Notes: generated by a model not told the origin, from the sequence alone. A stretch of 64,000 nucleotides of DNA from CAKZSU01 sp044223895 (GCA_044223895.1 JBGALL010000002.1:1-64000); one strand, 5' to 3'; counted from the stretch's first letter, positions 18,818 through 28,454 are shown. Numbers and translations: made by a program.

Positions 18818-19369
18818 TTACTCTGCAGGAGTTTTGAGAACCCAGTTGTGAGAAACCAATGGTTCACTACACATATTTCGATTGAAGCAACACGGTCGAC
18901 GCATCCCTTTATTCAATTTATCCAAGGCTACAACAATATGTTTTTCGCGGGTTTCTTCGGTCTTTACTGCGCGTATCCAGCGAATCCAGTCCCAGCGGGC
19001 ACTAGTAGTAATATCATTCCAAAGAGCTTCGGCTTGGGGAGATTTTTTGAGTGCTTTTTGGAGATCTGAGGGAACGTCTGGTTCAACCCATTCTTTGGTG
19101 GGTTCTAGAGATACCTGCACAGTCTCCCCTGTTTTGGCTGAAGCTTTTTCTAGTAATTGTTTACTCACTCGAAACCAGTGACTAGGTTTTTGTCCTGGTC
19201 CATATCTTCCATCTGGCTCGAGTAAGGTTTTAAAGGGAACATCATTCAGTGTCCCAGCAACCATAGTCATTCCTCGGGTAGGAAGTTTGGCAGAGGCTTC
19301 TTCTGGAAGTCTGAGTATAGTCCAGGAATTGATTTCAAATAATTTTGTTTTAAAGGTAATTGGTGTCAT
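18818..19369 (-). CDS. DUF1905 / YdeI-OmpD-associated family protein
   Basis: Residues 1-95 form a DUF1905-type beta barrel (ITFKTKLFEI, RGMTMVAGTLN, GPGQKPSHWFRVSK); residues 105-165 match the OmdA/YdeI helical region (PSDLQKALKKSPQAEALW, ARWDWIRWI, TREKHIVVALDKL). Members are small cytoplasmic proteins linked in some annotations to bacteriocin protection; function is unproven. A Cys pair near the C terminus is unusual. An extended -10 (TGATATAAT) lies eight bases before the ATG. It converges with the kinase-like ORF with 5 bases between. Confidence 0.8.
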   Translation of the reverse strand: MTPITFKTKLFEINSWTILRLPEEASAKLPTRGMTMVAGTLNDVPFKTLLEPDGRYGPGQKPSHWFRVSKQLLEKASAKTGETVQVSLEPTKEWVEPDVPSDLQKALKKSPQAEALWNDITTSARWDWIRWIRAVKTEETREKHIVVALDKLNKGMRRPCCFNRNMCSEPLVSHNWVLKTPAE

Positions 19370-19377
19370 TCGAGACT

Positions 19378-19383
19378 ATTATA
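19378..19383 (-). promoter_or_regulatory. Extended -10 box for the YdeI-like gene
   Basis: TGATATAAT on the minus strand, eight bases before the ATG at 19369; leaderless layout. Confidence 0.5.
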
Positions 19384-19476
19384 TCAAACTGCACTATGCT
19401 TGTTTTTTTTGATAAAAAGACCTATAATATTAAGTTCACCGATACTAATTTCTGATTATCTTTAGGAGGATATCAA

Positions 19477-19860
19477 ATGAAACAGGTGAAACGGATAGGT
19501 TTTTTCCATTCGATGTTGATTATGCATTTGTATGTCTACGTCATGGAGTATCCCCTATCAAAAGCGATGCAAGTCAGCGGCCTTCTGAAGGCAATAGATG
19601 ATTTGTATCCGAGACCAGAATTCTGGGTAGCATTTCTGATCTCTCGTTTGATTTTTATCAGTATCATCGGTGGGACAGGCGTTTTGCTATGGGAGGTAGC
19701 TGAAAAGAATAATATATTGAGTATAGGGCGGATTAACATTGCGAAATGGCAAGCCATTTTCATAATAATCATGATGACACTTTTCTGGGCAATTCCCGGA
19801 GTTGAAATTATGATCCGCTACTACACCAATACATCGTTTCCCTCACTATTTCCCTTCTAG
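19477..19860 (+). CDS. Small membrane protein, 127 aa
   Basis: Three hydrophobic helices (about residues 10-30, 48-68, 84-106), no recognised family. Unlike many genes here it has a strong Shine-Dalgarno, AGGAGG, at 19464-19469, seven bases before the ATG. A Rho-independent terminator follows 27 bases after the stop, so it is probably a single-gene transcript. Confidence 0.65.
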   Translation: MKQVKRIGFFHSMLIMHLYVYVMEYPLSKAMQVSGLLKAIDDLYPRPEFWVAFLISRLIFISIIGGTGVLLWEVAEKNNILSIGRINIAKWQAIFIIIMMTLFWAIPGVEIMIRYYTNTSFPSLFPF

Positions 19861-19886
19861 CAATTTTCACTTCCGATCGTTGAGGC

Positions 19887-19926
19887 GTGCCTCGTTTTAT
19901 ACCCAGTAAGACGAGGCACATTTTTT
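19887..19926 (+). terminator. Rho-independent terminator
   Basis: A perfect 9-bp stem, GTGCCTCGT (19887-19895) with ACGAGGCAC (19911-19919), and a T-rich tail to 19926. It ends the 127-aa membrane protein gene. Confidence 0.85.
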
Positions 19927-20005
19927 GTATATTATAGAGATCAGTAGCAAAGATACTAGGATATTAGACTTCATGAAACACTTGAGATTCATAGTCAAAG
20001 AAGGG

Positions 20006-20407
20006 TTATAATTTCGTACTACTCAAGTAATAACTATTCCACATGTGTCCATCGATATCTGTGAAGGCTGTTCCATAGATTGTGCCATAATCGGTCGGTG
20101 GATTTACGCTCTTACCACCCGCTGCTATCGCCTTGGCATAGATTGTATCGACTGCTGATTTTGAATCAACTCCAACAGAAAGAAGTATTTCATTGGTGGT
20201 ACTGGTATCAACCAGAACTTGATTGTTAATTGCTGATTTGAAGTGTTCATTAGGCAATAAAGCTACGATAGTTGAAGGAGTGATAGTAAAACAGAGAGCA
20301 TTCTCGTCAGTTAATTCCTTATTGAAGCTAAATCCTATTGCTTCAAAAAATTCTTTTGATTTCTCTTGGTCAGCAACTGGGAGATTAAGAATCATTTGGG
20401 TAAACAT
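20006..20407 (-). CDS. VOC-superfamily (glyoxalase/bleomycin-resistance-like) protein
   Basis: A single VOC domain of 133 residues: start strand FTQMILNLPV, helix DQEKSKEFFEAIGFSF, and end block TDIDGHMWNSYYL with the closing His-x-Trp. This matches PhnB/YaeR-type VOC proteins of unknown substrate. Metal ligands cannot be assigned with certainty. Single gene; a GATACT box eight bases upstream of the ATG is the likely -10. Confidence 0.85.
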   Translation of the reverse strand: MFTQMILNLPVADQEKSKEFFEAIGFSFNKELTDENALCFTITPSTIVALLPNEHFKSAINNQVLVDTSTTNEILLSVGVDSKSAVDTIYAKAIAAGGKSVNPPTDYGTIYGTAFTDIDGHMWNSYYLSSTKL

Positions 20408-20490
20408 ATGCCGGTAGTATCTCAGAAAAATGGTCCGATACTCAAGTGATTTCTTACATACTGTTTATACATTTTATATAAACTTTTACT

Positions 20491-20496
20491 TATAAT
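20491..20496 (+). promoter_or_regulatory. -10 box for the 91-aa membrane protein
   Basis: TATAAT eight bases before the ATG at 20505; no Shine-Dalgarno. Confidence 0.5.
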
Positions 20497-20504
20497 ATTT
20501 TTAT

Positions 20505-20780
20505 ATGGATCTGCAAACTATGCAATTTATTTACTATTTTATGGGAAGTCTTTTTTTTGGAACCATGATAATCGCCCTGATCGCTACGGCAATAGGATTA
20601 TATTTTGTTAAAAAAAGGATGAATCTTATTTCCACTGAGGTGAATCAAAAACTAGGGACGGTAACCAATATCTTTCATCATAAACAAGCCTTTTTGCTGC
20701 GACTTGTCACCAGAGGAACTAGTTCATTATTAGGCAATCTCCTCAATAAAAAACACTCTTCCGAAGAGAACAGGCTTTAA
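20505..20780 (+). CDS. Small single-pass membrane protein, 91 aa
   Basis: One long hydrophobic helix (about residues 8-33) ends in KKRM, followed by a basic, amphipathic cytoplasmic tail. No known family. The gene has a leaderless-type promoter. It precedes another small membrane protein gene on the same strand that has a separate TATAAT box at 20831. Confidence 0.55.
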   Translation: MDLQTMQFIYYFMGSLFFGTMIIALIATAIGLYFVKKRMNLISTEVNQKLGTVTNIFHHKQAFLLRLVTRGTSSLLGNLLNKKHSSEENRL

Positions 20781-20942
20781 TCATTAGCCTCAAAAAAGGC
20801 CCATAGATATACGACTCCTTCCTAAAGTAGTATAATATAGGCTATTCTTGATCTGGGATATTGAGAATTTAAAGTTTTTCGCAGCCTTAACATCTACATG
20901 TGAAACCCTCACATTTCTACCTATAAAAGGAACCAAAAACCG

Positions 20943-21203
20943 ATGCTACACCTATTGTTTGACCCGACCCGACCTGAGTATTTTCGCATTGCACTGATTA
21001 TTGGAGTCGTCCTCTTACTCGCTGGGGCAGCCCTCTATCAGAAAATGCAAAACGATCAGACGGATGACCGTTACCGCGTCAGAGCATTACAAGAAGCACG
21101 TTTTACATTACTCGTTGGAGTTTGCGTTCTAATTTTCGGTTTGTATGGTGTCTTCGTTGCTTTGGTGATAGGATTTGCCCTATCGTTTGTACAAAACAAG
21201 TAG
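20943..21203 (+). CDS. Small two-helix membrane protein, 86 aa
   Basis: Two hydrophobic helices (residues 15-33 and 53-82) separated by a charged loop (MQNDQTDDRYRVRALQEA). Family not recognised. A TATAAT box at 20831-20836 gives a leader of about 100 bases, and AAAGGA precedes the start, so this gene uses an untranslated leader unlike several neighbours. Confidence 0.6.
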   Translation: MLHLLFDPTRPEYFRIALIIGVVLLLAGAALYQKMQNDQTDDRYRVRALQEARFTLLVGVCVLIFGLYGVFVALVIGFALSFVQNK

Positions 21204-21337
21204 ATGACCTATACCTACCACGGCACTATATTCATTCTGATTATGTTTATCCCGACATACCAGCTTGTTTCCCTAGTGCCTTATTTTTTTATCAGCTATA
21301 CTTAATTAAGAATCACAATTGTTAGGAGATATCTCTC

Positions 21338-22330
21338 ATGCAATCATTCCATCCACACCTACCTTCGAAAAAAAGAACAATTTTCATGTTGGTTCTTGCC
21401 TTATTGGTGTTATTTGGTGGAAGTTACTTAGCAGCGGTGAAGATTCGGACCCAGATGAATAAACATAATATAGAAATAGTCCAAAAAGAAACCGCCGTTG
21501 CCGATGTACAACCAAATACTTCCACAGGGGGTTCGTTTGGGAATATACCCAATGAGTCAGCGACACCAACCCTAGATATAACTCTAACACCTTCCCCCAG
21601 CCCTACACCTACTACTACCCCCAAACCGCCAACCCCAACTCCGATCAAAGATGATCTACAATTGACCAGGTTTTATATCCAAGGCCAATACAGTTCCCCG
21701 ACTACTACCACTGCAGATTCTCAGGGAAACCCTGAATCGTATACTTTTGAAGAACATATTGGTATCAATGCCTTCTATGTTGCAGATTCAATAAAGAATA
21801 ATGGTCCCAATACTATTAAAAATATTAAACATCAGTTGTGGGTAAACGGAAAATTACAATCTGAAAAAATTATCGATCAATTATCGGCAAATGAGGAAAA
21901 AAACTTGGTTGACTTTTATTTGCCCCAATCTCCCGCTACTTACTCACTGGAAATTAAAGTAAATCCAGATCATATCATTATCGAAAATAATTATGGAAAT
22001 AATACTCTCTCTAGAAAGTTCATAGTCATCAACGATAAAACTGCACCAGAGATTCGAAGTATTGATGTCTATCGTGACCTACCCCATCAACAAAGTTGTC
22101 TAGTTTTCTCGGTGAGCGACAATGTATCCAGTCCCAATGAAATAAAATATCAAGAAAAATTAGATGGAGAAGAATTTCATGAAATAACCTGGGATCATTC
22201 CCAGGAAGCTGGCTATCAACGTTGCCTCTCAGGTCCTGTTGGTGAGCCTCATGTGTATACCTTAAAAGTTAGAGATAATAGAGGAAACGAGAATGAACGA
22301 TCCTATGGGTTTCAATTGCTAGGGTTTTAG
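21338..22330 (+). CDS. Membrane-anchored surface protein with CARDB-like domain
   Basis: An N-terminal membrane anchor (about residues 14-34) is followed by a Thr/Pro-rich linker (residues 70-105) that spans the envelope, then a beta-rich domain resembling CARDB adhesion-type modules (residues 110-230, with NNGPNTIKNIKHQLWVNGK and IIENNYGNN). A final 95-residue beta domain has KLDGEEFHEITW and VRDNRGNENERSYGF, an Ig-like look. AGGAGA precedes the ATG. Likely an extracellular binding or adhesion protein. Confidence 0.65.
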   Translation: MQSFHPHLPSKKRTIFMLVLALLVLFGGSYLAAVKIRTQMNKHNIEIVQKETAVADVQPNTSTGGSFGNIPNESATPTLDITLTPSPSPTPTTTPKPPTPTPIKDDLQLTRFYIQGQYSSPTTTTADSQGNPESYTFEEHIGINAFYVADSIKNNGPNTIKNIKHQLWVNGKLQSEKIIDQLSANEEKNLVDFYLPQSPATYSLEIKVNPDHIIIENNYGNNTLSRKFIVINDKTAPEIRSIDVYRDLPHQQSCLVFSVSDNVSSPNEIKYQEKLDGEEFHEITWDHSQEAGYQRCLSGPVGEPHVYTLKVRDNRGNENERSYGFQLLGF

Positions 22331-22514
22331 CCTTTTATTTATGCGGTTTGAATATATATATTTCTTTTTCCAGGAATAGAGCGTTCTAGGGGATTTTGAA
22401 TTGCCTATTATCATCCACATATTTTATTTTTCGTATATTCACTTTAGGTTATATGCTTTCATCCTTCTCAAAAAAATAATAGTTTGTATCTTTTTTACTC
22501 GGAATAATTAAATT

Positions 22515-24023
22515 TTAAAAACTTATAGGTGTAGAATATTGACCGTGGACGTTGTCTGGGGTTACACCTTTTAATCTATAGGAAACAGGAAATTTGGGTG
22601 GAATGTCTGTAATATTTGGATTGATATCTTTTAAAGAAGAATTGATAACCTCCCATGAGGTTCCCTGATTACTACTTCTTTCGAGAATATATGTGGCCGA
22701 TGTCGGACTACCTCTCCACGAAAGTACAACTTGTGTGCCGTTTTTTGTTCCCTGAAGGAGCGGTGAATTTGGGGGTGAATGAAGTATTACAGAACTATTT
22801 CTCATGCGAAAAAAATGACCTCTTATCATCTGAGTGCGATTGATTTCATCTGCACTAATTCCGGGATAGTACATTGAATAGCCATCATTATGCATGACAA
22901 ACCCTTTTGTATCATCATGACTAAATAATGACCAGAAAATTGCAATATTTGTTTTGCTTAGCTCAATGTTGTTGAGATAAGAACCAAGATCATCAGATTC
23001 GTTTCTTCCACCATTCCATTTATATTCACCTAAGATATATGCTTTACCACTAGAGCTCACATATTGTGATTCGTTGGTTAGTTCTGATTTAGTGCGGTAA
23101 TGGTTTGAAAATATATCTACATTGGTAAGTTTTAAACTTTCTGAATCTACGCCGTAATGTCCATCTATAACGAGTTGTTGAGGAGCTATTGATTTAATAT
23201 AGTCAGAAATTTCCTTGGTCCAAGGAGAAAAATGCATATCCCAGGAAAGTTCATTGCCTGTTTCCCAGGCCATTATTGTAGGATCATCTTTATATGCTTT
23301 CTGGGTAAATGAATTTACATGAGTAATGACTGAATAGATATATTTCTTATAGGCATCGATTACCGATCTGTTGGTATAAAATTGATTTTCGGGAACTCCA
23401 TACCATGAGCTAAAAACAGATTTTCCTCCATGAAAATATGCATAATTATCCGTTAAGGTAAGTATTAATCGGAGATTATTGTCTTTTGCTATTTTTACTG
23501 CATAATCAAGCGACTGAAAGGCTTGTGGATTAATTTTATCTTTTGCGGGTTGTATACAGAGTGAGCAACCTACTGAATTTGCCCAGGTTCGTACTACATT
23601 CCCACCCATTTCTTTGACTGTATATAGAGCATCATTGATACGAAATTGAGATGGATATACCAGTTGTCCATTCTGAGAATCTAGTTGGAGCCAAAAAATA
23701 TTCGCTCCTACAAATCGAACTTGTTTCCCATTGATATACAAATCCGAACGTTCTCTCGTCACAAATGTACTCGTTACTGGTGTATCAGTTTTGCCATAAT
23801 CTCGGAGCCAAATGACATAATCTTTTCCATCCACAAACCCATTTAAATCATAGTCACCAGAGCTTTGTGATTTCCCGTAACCATTGAGCCACATAGTATA
23901 GTCTTTTCCATCGACTATATTATCTCTGTTGCCGTCGGCTGGGAGAAATGCATACACACGTTCAAAAGTATTGAACAAAAACAGAAAGGTCAGTACAAAA
24001 AACAGTAGTTTACCCTTTTTCAT
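22515..24023 (-). CDS. Secreted GH5 (beta-mannanase-like) enzyme with N-terminal dockerin
   Basis: Signal peptide (1-25), then two dockerin EF-hand repeats at about 28-80 (DGNRDNIVDGKDYTMW and GDYDLNGFVDGKDYVIW). The catalytic (beta/alpha)8 domain follows: acid/base Glu in AWETGNEL near 258, nucleophile Glu in YILGEYKW near 333, the layout of GH5 subfamily 7 mannanases. A C-terminal fibronectin-III-like module (about 410-502) ends the protein. The dockerin is N-terminal here, whereas in the other three tagged proteins it is C-terminal. Probable role: cleavage of mannan-type glycan outside the cell. Confidence 0.82.
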   Translation of the reverse strand: MKKGKLLFFVLTFLFLFNTFERVYAFLPADGNRDNIVDGKDYTMWLNGYGKSQSSGDYDLNGFVDGKDYVIWLRDYGKTDTPVTSTFVTRERSDLYINGKQVRFVGANIFWLQLDSQNGQLVYPSQFRINDALYTVKEMGGNVVRTWANSVGCSLCIQPAKDKINPQAFQSLDYAVKIAKDNNLRLILTLTDNYAYFHGGKSVFSSWYGVPENQFYTNRSVIDAYKKYIYSVITHVNSFTQKAYKDDPTIMAWETGNELSWDMHFSPWTKEISDYIKSIAPQQLVIDGHYGVDSESLKLTNVDIFSNHYRTKSELTNESQYVSSSGKAYILGEYKWNGGRNESDDLGSYLNNIELSKTNIAIFWSLFSHDDTKGFVMHNDGYSMYYPGISADEINRTQMIRGHFFRMRNSSVILHSPPNSPLLQGTKNGTQVVLSWRGSPTSATYILERSSNQGTSWEVINSSLKDINPNITDIPPKFPVSYRLKGVTPDNVHGQYSTPISF

Positions 24024-24079
24024 TGAATATCTATAACTATATCATTTTGGAAGAGTTCTTGGTGAAAGGTTTTATAAGT

Positions 24080-25018
24080 TTAAACAAAAGAGAGATTTTC
24101 GTAAGCTCTTTGAGCTTTTTTTATAATCTGTTGAAAAGTATTCATTGTTTCAATAGCTTTTGAAAAATCTTTTCCTGACCACTGAAACGGAAGTTTTACT
24201 GAAGGATCCATGGCATGGGAGGTAATGCCATACCGTTCTATATCACCAATAGTTGGGTTGGTATCAGCGAACAGATTTCTACCATAGTGGAGTTGAGGCT
24301 TTTGCAATAAATCAAATAATCCTACTCCTCTTTCTTTGCCATGATGGAGGGCGGCATAGGTTCTTTTACCTACTGACCAAGCCTCATTCTCCCCTCTCAT
24401 GGTTACCCGATCACCACCATGATTATTAGGTATATGCCCTGCTTCATGAAATCCTATCAACATCCATGGCTCGCCGAGAAATAAGAATCCTAATCCAGTA
24501 TAAAGGATCCAAACATTTTCATTTCCTAATAGTATGGACATCTCATCTTTTCCTACTGCCCATCTGGTGAGTGTAGGCTTAATTGTAAAACGTACATTTC
24601 TAGGAGCCCCAAATAATCTTTCTAAGGGTATACTTTGTGATAGTACTTGCATTCCAGATTGTTTATCTGTTTCCAATAAATCATAGGTTCCATAGTATCC
24701 TAGTATTCCCGCTTCTGGTCCGTTTCCGCCACTGATAGGATGCAGGACCAGTTGTGTAGCTGTATCATTCTGCTTATTCCAACGAACCGCTATTCTGGGA
24801 TGGTGTGAACCAAGACCTTGTTCTATAAGGAGATCAGAGGATTCTAAATGCCGAGTTCGATCTGATAGTCCATCAAGGGTTTGTTGAACTAGTTCGTGTT
24901 CTGTTTGAGCATCTGCTAGTGAACTGGTAAACACCAGTTCAGGATTCCTGATTGTTTCTGAAAGTATTTCTGGTAGCTCAGAGGAGCGTCCCATTTCAAA
25001 TCGAAAACCGCCTTCCAC
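24080..25018 (-). CDS. HEAGH zincin-like protein, 312 aa
   Basis: A metalloprotease-like HEXXH motif, HEAGHIPNNHGG, lies near residue 192 after a hydrophobic segment (VWILYTGLGFLFLGEPW). A downstream Glu in GENEAWSVGKRTY could be the third zinc ligand, as in gluzincins. No signal peptide is evident. The N-terminal 150 residues are unassigned. The start is GTG at 25018, selected because a TATAAT box lies eight bases upstream; the ATG at 24994 is the alternative. Peptidase activity is inferred only. Confidence 0.6.
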   Translation of the reverse strand: MEGGFRFEMGRSSELPEILSETIRNPELVFTSSLADAQTEHELVQQTLDGLSDRTRHLESSDLLIEQGLGSHHPRIAVRWNKQNDTATQLVLHPISGGNGPEAGILGYYGTYDLLETDKQSGMQVLSQSIPLERLFGAPRNVRFTIKPTLTRWAVGKDEMSILLGNENVWILYTGLGFLFLGEPWMLIGFHEAGHIPNNHGGDRVTMRGENEAWSVGKRTYAALHHGKERGVGLFDLLQKPQLHYGRNLFADTNPTIGDIERYGITSHAMDPSVKLPFQWSGKDFSKAIETMNTFQQIIKKAQRAYENLSFV

Positions 25019-25026
25019 AGGTTTAT

Positions 25027-25032
25027 ATTATA
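25027..25032 (-). promoter_or_regulatory. -10 box for the HEAGH protein gene
   Basis: TATAAT on the minus strand, eight bases before the GTG at 25018; it decides the start codon in favour of GTG. Confidence 0.5.
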
Positions 25033-25189
25033 GGCTATTATTGCTTCGCTTTCAAGTAAACAATTAGATGTATATCTTAAAAAAAGAACGTATAATTAGA
25101 TTGTGATTTATAAGAAGATTAATCTTGTTCGATAAATAAATATATACCTTTGATATTAAATATCTTAATTGCAAAAATATATCAAAATT

Positions 25190-25735
25190 ATGAAAAATAT
25201 CAATAGAATATCGAGGAAAAATGTAATAATAGGGATTCTTTGTATCATCACGTTAATCATTTTTATATCAGTAGCCTATGTAGTAGATCAGTTAACCGAC
25301 GAAGATAGGGATTATCTATTAAATGACGAAATGTTGAAACTCGTTAATGAGCTGAATGTTTATAAAGCTCAACATGGAATATATCCAAAAAGTATTTTGG
25401 AAATACGGCAAACAGAAAATTTGTGTGTAACCATGGGGTATACCAAATGTAAAAAAGTACTCTATCGCCCAATAAAAAATTACTCTGACTTCCATTTAGC
25501 CATGCACTCCTTTACCTGGGTTGAGTTATGGTATCGAAAAGATGTTTGTCGAGGTCCGAATGATCCGCATTTAACGAATGAAGAAAGTGATGCTATCGTA
25601 CAACAATATGGGACGATTTATTATTTTTGTGCTGCTAAACCAGAAAGTTATCCCTTATCAAATTCAACAACCTTTCCTGTTTATAGAAAGGAACCTAAAA
25701 TTTTTGATAATCCTGACGAATGGCCGGTGTTGTAA
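25190..25735 (+). CDS. Pseudopilin-like hypothetical protein with membrane anchor
   Basis: From this ATG the protein has 181 residues with one N-terminal hydrophobic helix (about residues 13-35) and an extracytoplasmic part with four Cys. The stretch after the helix (ELNVYKAQHGIYP) resembles the alpha-helix/loop pattern of type IV pseudopilins, but no prepilin cleavage motif is seen. A TTG at 25169 extends the frame by 7 codons. Function unknown. Confidence 0.55.
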   Translation: MKNINRISRKNVIIGILCIITLIIFISVAYVVDQLTDEDRDYLLNDEMLKLVNELNVYKAQHGIYPKSILEIRQTENLCVTMGYTKCKKVLYRPIKNYSDFHLAMHSFTWVELWYRKDVCRGPNDPHLTNEESDAIVQQYGTIYYFCAAKPESYPLSNSTTFPVYRKEPKIFDNPDEWPVL

Positions 25736-25752
25736 TTTGTATCGTGGAATTT

Positions 25753-27513
25753 TTACCGATTTGTAGTGTCTGGTGTATCACATGGAACTTTAACCTGTTG
25801 ACCTACTTCCAACATATTTTGTTTTGCTTGTGATAGTTCATTCAGTTGTAAAAGATTTGGATAATCGGCTCCGTCACCGTAGACTTTTTCTGATATAGAC
25901 CAATATGAATCTCCTTCGTTAGTTGTGTAATAGCAATCTTTTGGCTGTGCGATTGGTTTTTCTTGTACGAAGTTTCCAATTTCGAATAACTTCCAATCTC
26001 CAAAATCATGTACTAATTTAGTAAACGATTCCTTCTCTGCAAACAAATTCGGGTAGGTAGTATTTACAATATCTTCTACCCCAGATCCTTCCGAAGTTGG
26101 CTTATTTACCAGAAAATACTTCAGGTCTGAATTAGAAAAAGGAAATTTCAAATTATTAGAAAAGTTCTCGTCAATTGATTGAATGAATAAGGATGAATTT
26201 TGAGTGAAATATATAATTGAAAATCCCACTTTATCATCCACTAATATTTTCCCCTGATGAATATTGTTAGTCAGATAGGCTGCTATATCTTTAGCATGTT
26301 CATAATTGTAATATTGCGAAGAATTAGTACCGCGTTTAAGAGCATCAATAACGATGTACTCTTGATTGTTTAACTGATTGTTAGACATCGCATACCCTGC
26401 TGTTATTGATGACAAAAAAACTAATAATAGAATTGCGGTAGTAATTATTTTTTGGGCAATGATAGAAAACCTTTCTTTCAATGCAGATATGCAGATCATA
26501 GCTACAATCCATGTAGTTGGAATGACAAACATAAAATATCTCAACTCACCTACTGTTTTACCAAGGGTATACAGGACAACTTGTGCAAACACCAAACTGA
26601 GTCCTGAACCAAGAACTGTTGCGACTAGAAAGCGATTTTTATTTTTTGAGATGATCATAGCTAATAGGGATATAATTGGCACTAATGGTGCTAGGAAAAA
26701 AACTTTAGCAAGGCCATTCATGAATAAGTGTAGGTGATCAATTTTAGCCACTATGTGGTTTAAGCCATCTCCCAGATTGTTATCTATTTGTTCCGCTGCC
26801 GGGAAAAAGTTTCCCGTTACAAAATAGCTAATTAATAACCAACCAGCAATAATACACGCAATTGGAAAAATATATAAAATACCGTTGGATTCAAATCTTG
26901 AAAGATAGATTTTATATTGCGTAACATGTTGAGCAAATAAGATGACAAGAAAAATTGGTAAGAGGATGAACATCTCCCAACGCGTCATAATGCCCAGAGA
27001 TAAACCAAAGGCTGAAACAATGAGAAACAAGATGTTTTCGCTACTAATATACTTCAGAAAAAAATATAGAGTTAACAGGTAAAAGAAAATACCAATGATT
27101 TCTGACATACCATTTATACCATATAAATACATCATTGGATTTATAAACATGAGAAGTATTCCTATATACCTTACAACGGTTGAAACATTGAAAAATTTTG
27201 CAATTCGCTCTAGTAAAAATAAACTGAGAATGAAAAAAATAGCTGAAGTGATATTGCCGATAATTCCTGAATAATGAATACTACTAATCCAAGCGAATGG
27301 CAACTGGACTAGCGTTTGCATTGGTGGCCAAACAAAGCCTATCGCGCTAAGTTTTGGATGAGTGCCAAAAAAAACTTGGTAAATGTGATACGAACGAGCT
27401 AACGCGTCACCAAATACCACATGCAGTCGCAAGTTTAAATATAATCCACCAAGTACGGCCATCGCAAAGAATAGTGTGAATATGCTGAATTTAATATAGG
27501 TAAAAACTTTCAT
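25753..27513 (-). CDS. GT-C membrane glycosyltransferase fused to a C-terminal LysM domain
   Basis: Residues 1-385 hold about ten hydrophobic helices in the ArnT/PMT-like (GT39/GT83) style with the first luminal loop bearing FGDALARSYHIYQ. A soluble region follows, then a LysM-type module at about 525-580 (GDSYWSISEKVYGDGADYP, then NMLEVGQQVKVP). The family transfers sugars from lipid carriers at the outer face of the membrane; LysM binds GlcNAc glycans such as peptidoglycan. The pair in one chain is unusual. The 5' end overlaps the epimerase gene by 4 bases, so it is last in a five-gene operon. Confidence 0.8.
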   Translation of the reverse strand: MKVFTYIKFSIFTLFFAMAVLGGLYLNLRLHVVFGDALARSYHIYQVFFGTHPKLSAIGFVWPPMQTLVQLPFAWISSIHYSGIIGNITSAIFFILSLFLLERIAKFFNVSTVVRYIGILLMFINPMMYLYGINGMSEIIGIFFYLLTLYFFLKYISSENILFLIVSAFGLSLGIMTRWEMFILLPIFLVILFAQHVTQYKIYLSRFESNGILYIFPIACIIAGWLLISYFVTGNFFPAAEQIDNNLGDGLNHIVAKIDHLHLFMNGLAKVFFLAPLVPIISLLAMIISKNKNRFLVATVLGSGLSLVFAQVVLYTLGKTVGELRYFMFVIPTTWIVAMICISALKERFSIIAQKIITTAILLLVFLSSITAGYAMSNNQLNNQEYIVIDALKRGTNSSQYYNYEHAKDIAAYLTNNIHQGKILVDDKVGFSIIYFTQNSSLFIQSIDENFSNNLKFPFSNSDLKYFLVNKPTSEGSGVEDIVNTTYPNLFAEKESFTKLVHDFGDWKLFEIGNFVQEKPIAQPKDCYYTTNEGDSYWSISEKVYGDGADYPNLLQLNELSQAKQNMLEVGQQVKVPCDTPDTTNR

Positions 27514-28454
27514 ATTGATTCAAGACTATACAAGTACTTATGTAATCGTCTCATGCCGATAGGCAATGGGACGGTTGGTTTAAAGGATAATTCTCGACGA
27601 ATTTTTTTGATATTCGCCGCTAAGACATTGATGTCACCCTTCCAACTTTGATTTGTGTAGGTAATCTTCAATTCATCAATTGAAAGTATCTTTACTAAGT
27701 GAACAACTATGTCGCGTATACTAATATTTTTTCCACCAGCGATGTTATATATCCCGCCTGATTCTGCTTTTTTGGCAGCAAGAATGAAGGCTTTTACGGT
27801 ATCTTTGACATACGAATAATCACGAAGTTGTCTTCCTGTACCAAGAACTTCCAATTTTGTTCTATCCTTATAAAGCTTCCTTAATAAATCAAACATTACG
27901 TACCGTGGCTGTCTTTCTCCATAGGTATTAAAGATACGCATGGTTACAAAAGGTAATTTATATGTATGTGCATAGGCTCTTCCCAAATGTTCAATAGCCA
28001 GTTTTGAGGCACCATACGGTGAGATAGGATTCGTCGGATGTTTTTCATCGATAGGGGTATATACCGGGTTTCCATACACAGCGGCGCTTGAAGCAAATAT
28101 AAATTTTTCTATATTATGTTTTACTGCACTGGTTAATAAGTTATAACTGCCCACGATATTAACGTTAAAATCATATCCAGGATCATTAACAGATCTAGGA
28201 ACATCGGCATTTGCTGCCAAATGGAAGATTATTTGATTTTTTTTCACTACTGCATCTACCTTTTTGGCGTTGAGTATATCGAGCTTTATAAACGTTATGT
28301 TTTTCTTAGATTTTACTAAGTTACGTAAATGACCAGTTATCAGGTTATCAATAACCGTAACTTTTGCGCCTTCAGCTACTAATGCATCAACAAGATGAGA
28401 TCCTATAAACCCTGCTCCACCCGTAACGATAACTTTTTTATTTTTGAGTGTCAT
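27510..28454 (-). CDS. NAD-dependent nucleotide-sugar epimerase/dehydratase (extended SDR)
   Basis: Rossmann motif GGAGFIGSH at residues 12-20, catalytic Ser in FASSAAVYG, and Tyr/Lys pair in YGASKLAIEH near residue 148. Length (314) and pattern fit UDP-glucose 4-epimerase-like enzymes of the extended SDR family. The exact nucleotide sugar cannot be read from the sequence. It lies in the glycosyltransferase operon and probably supplies an activated sugar to it. Confidence 0.88.
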   Translation of the reverse strand: MTLKNKKVIVTGGAGFIGSHLVDALVAEGAKVTVIDNLITGHLRNLVKSKKNITFIKLDILNAKKVDAVVKKNQIIFHLAANADVPRSVNDPGYDFNVNIVGSYNLLTSAVKHNIEKFIFASSAAVYGNPVYTPIDEKHPTNPISPYGASKLAIEHLGRAYAHTYKLPFVTMRIFNTYGERQPRYVMFDLLRKLYKDRTKLEVLGTGRQLRDYSYVKDTVKAFILAAKKAESGGIYNIAGGKNISIRDIVVHLVKILSIDELKITYTNQSWKGDINVLAANIKKIRRELSFKPTVPLPIGMRRLHKYLYSLESI

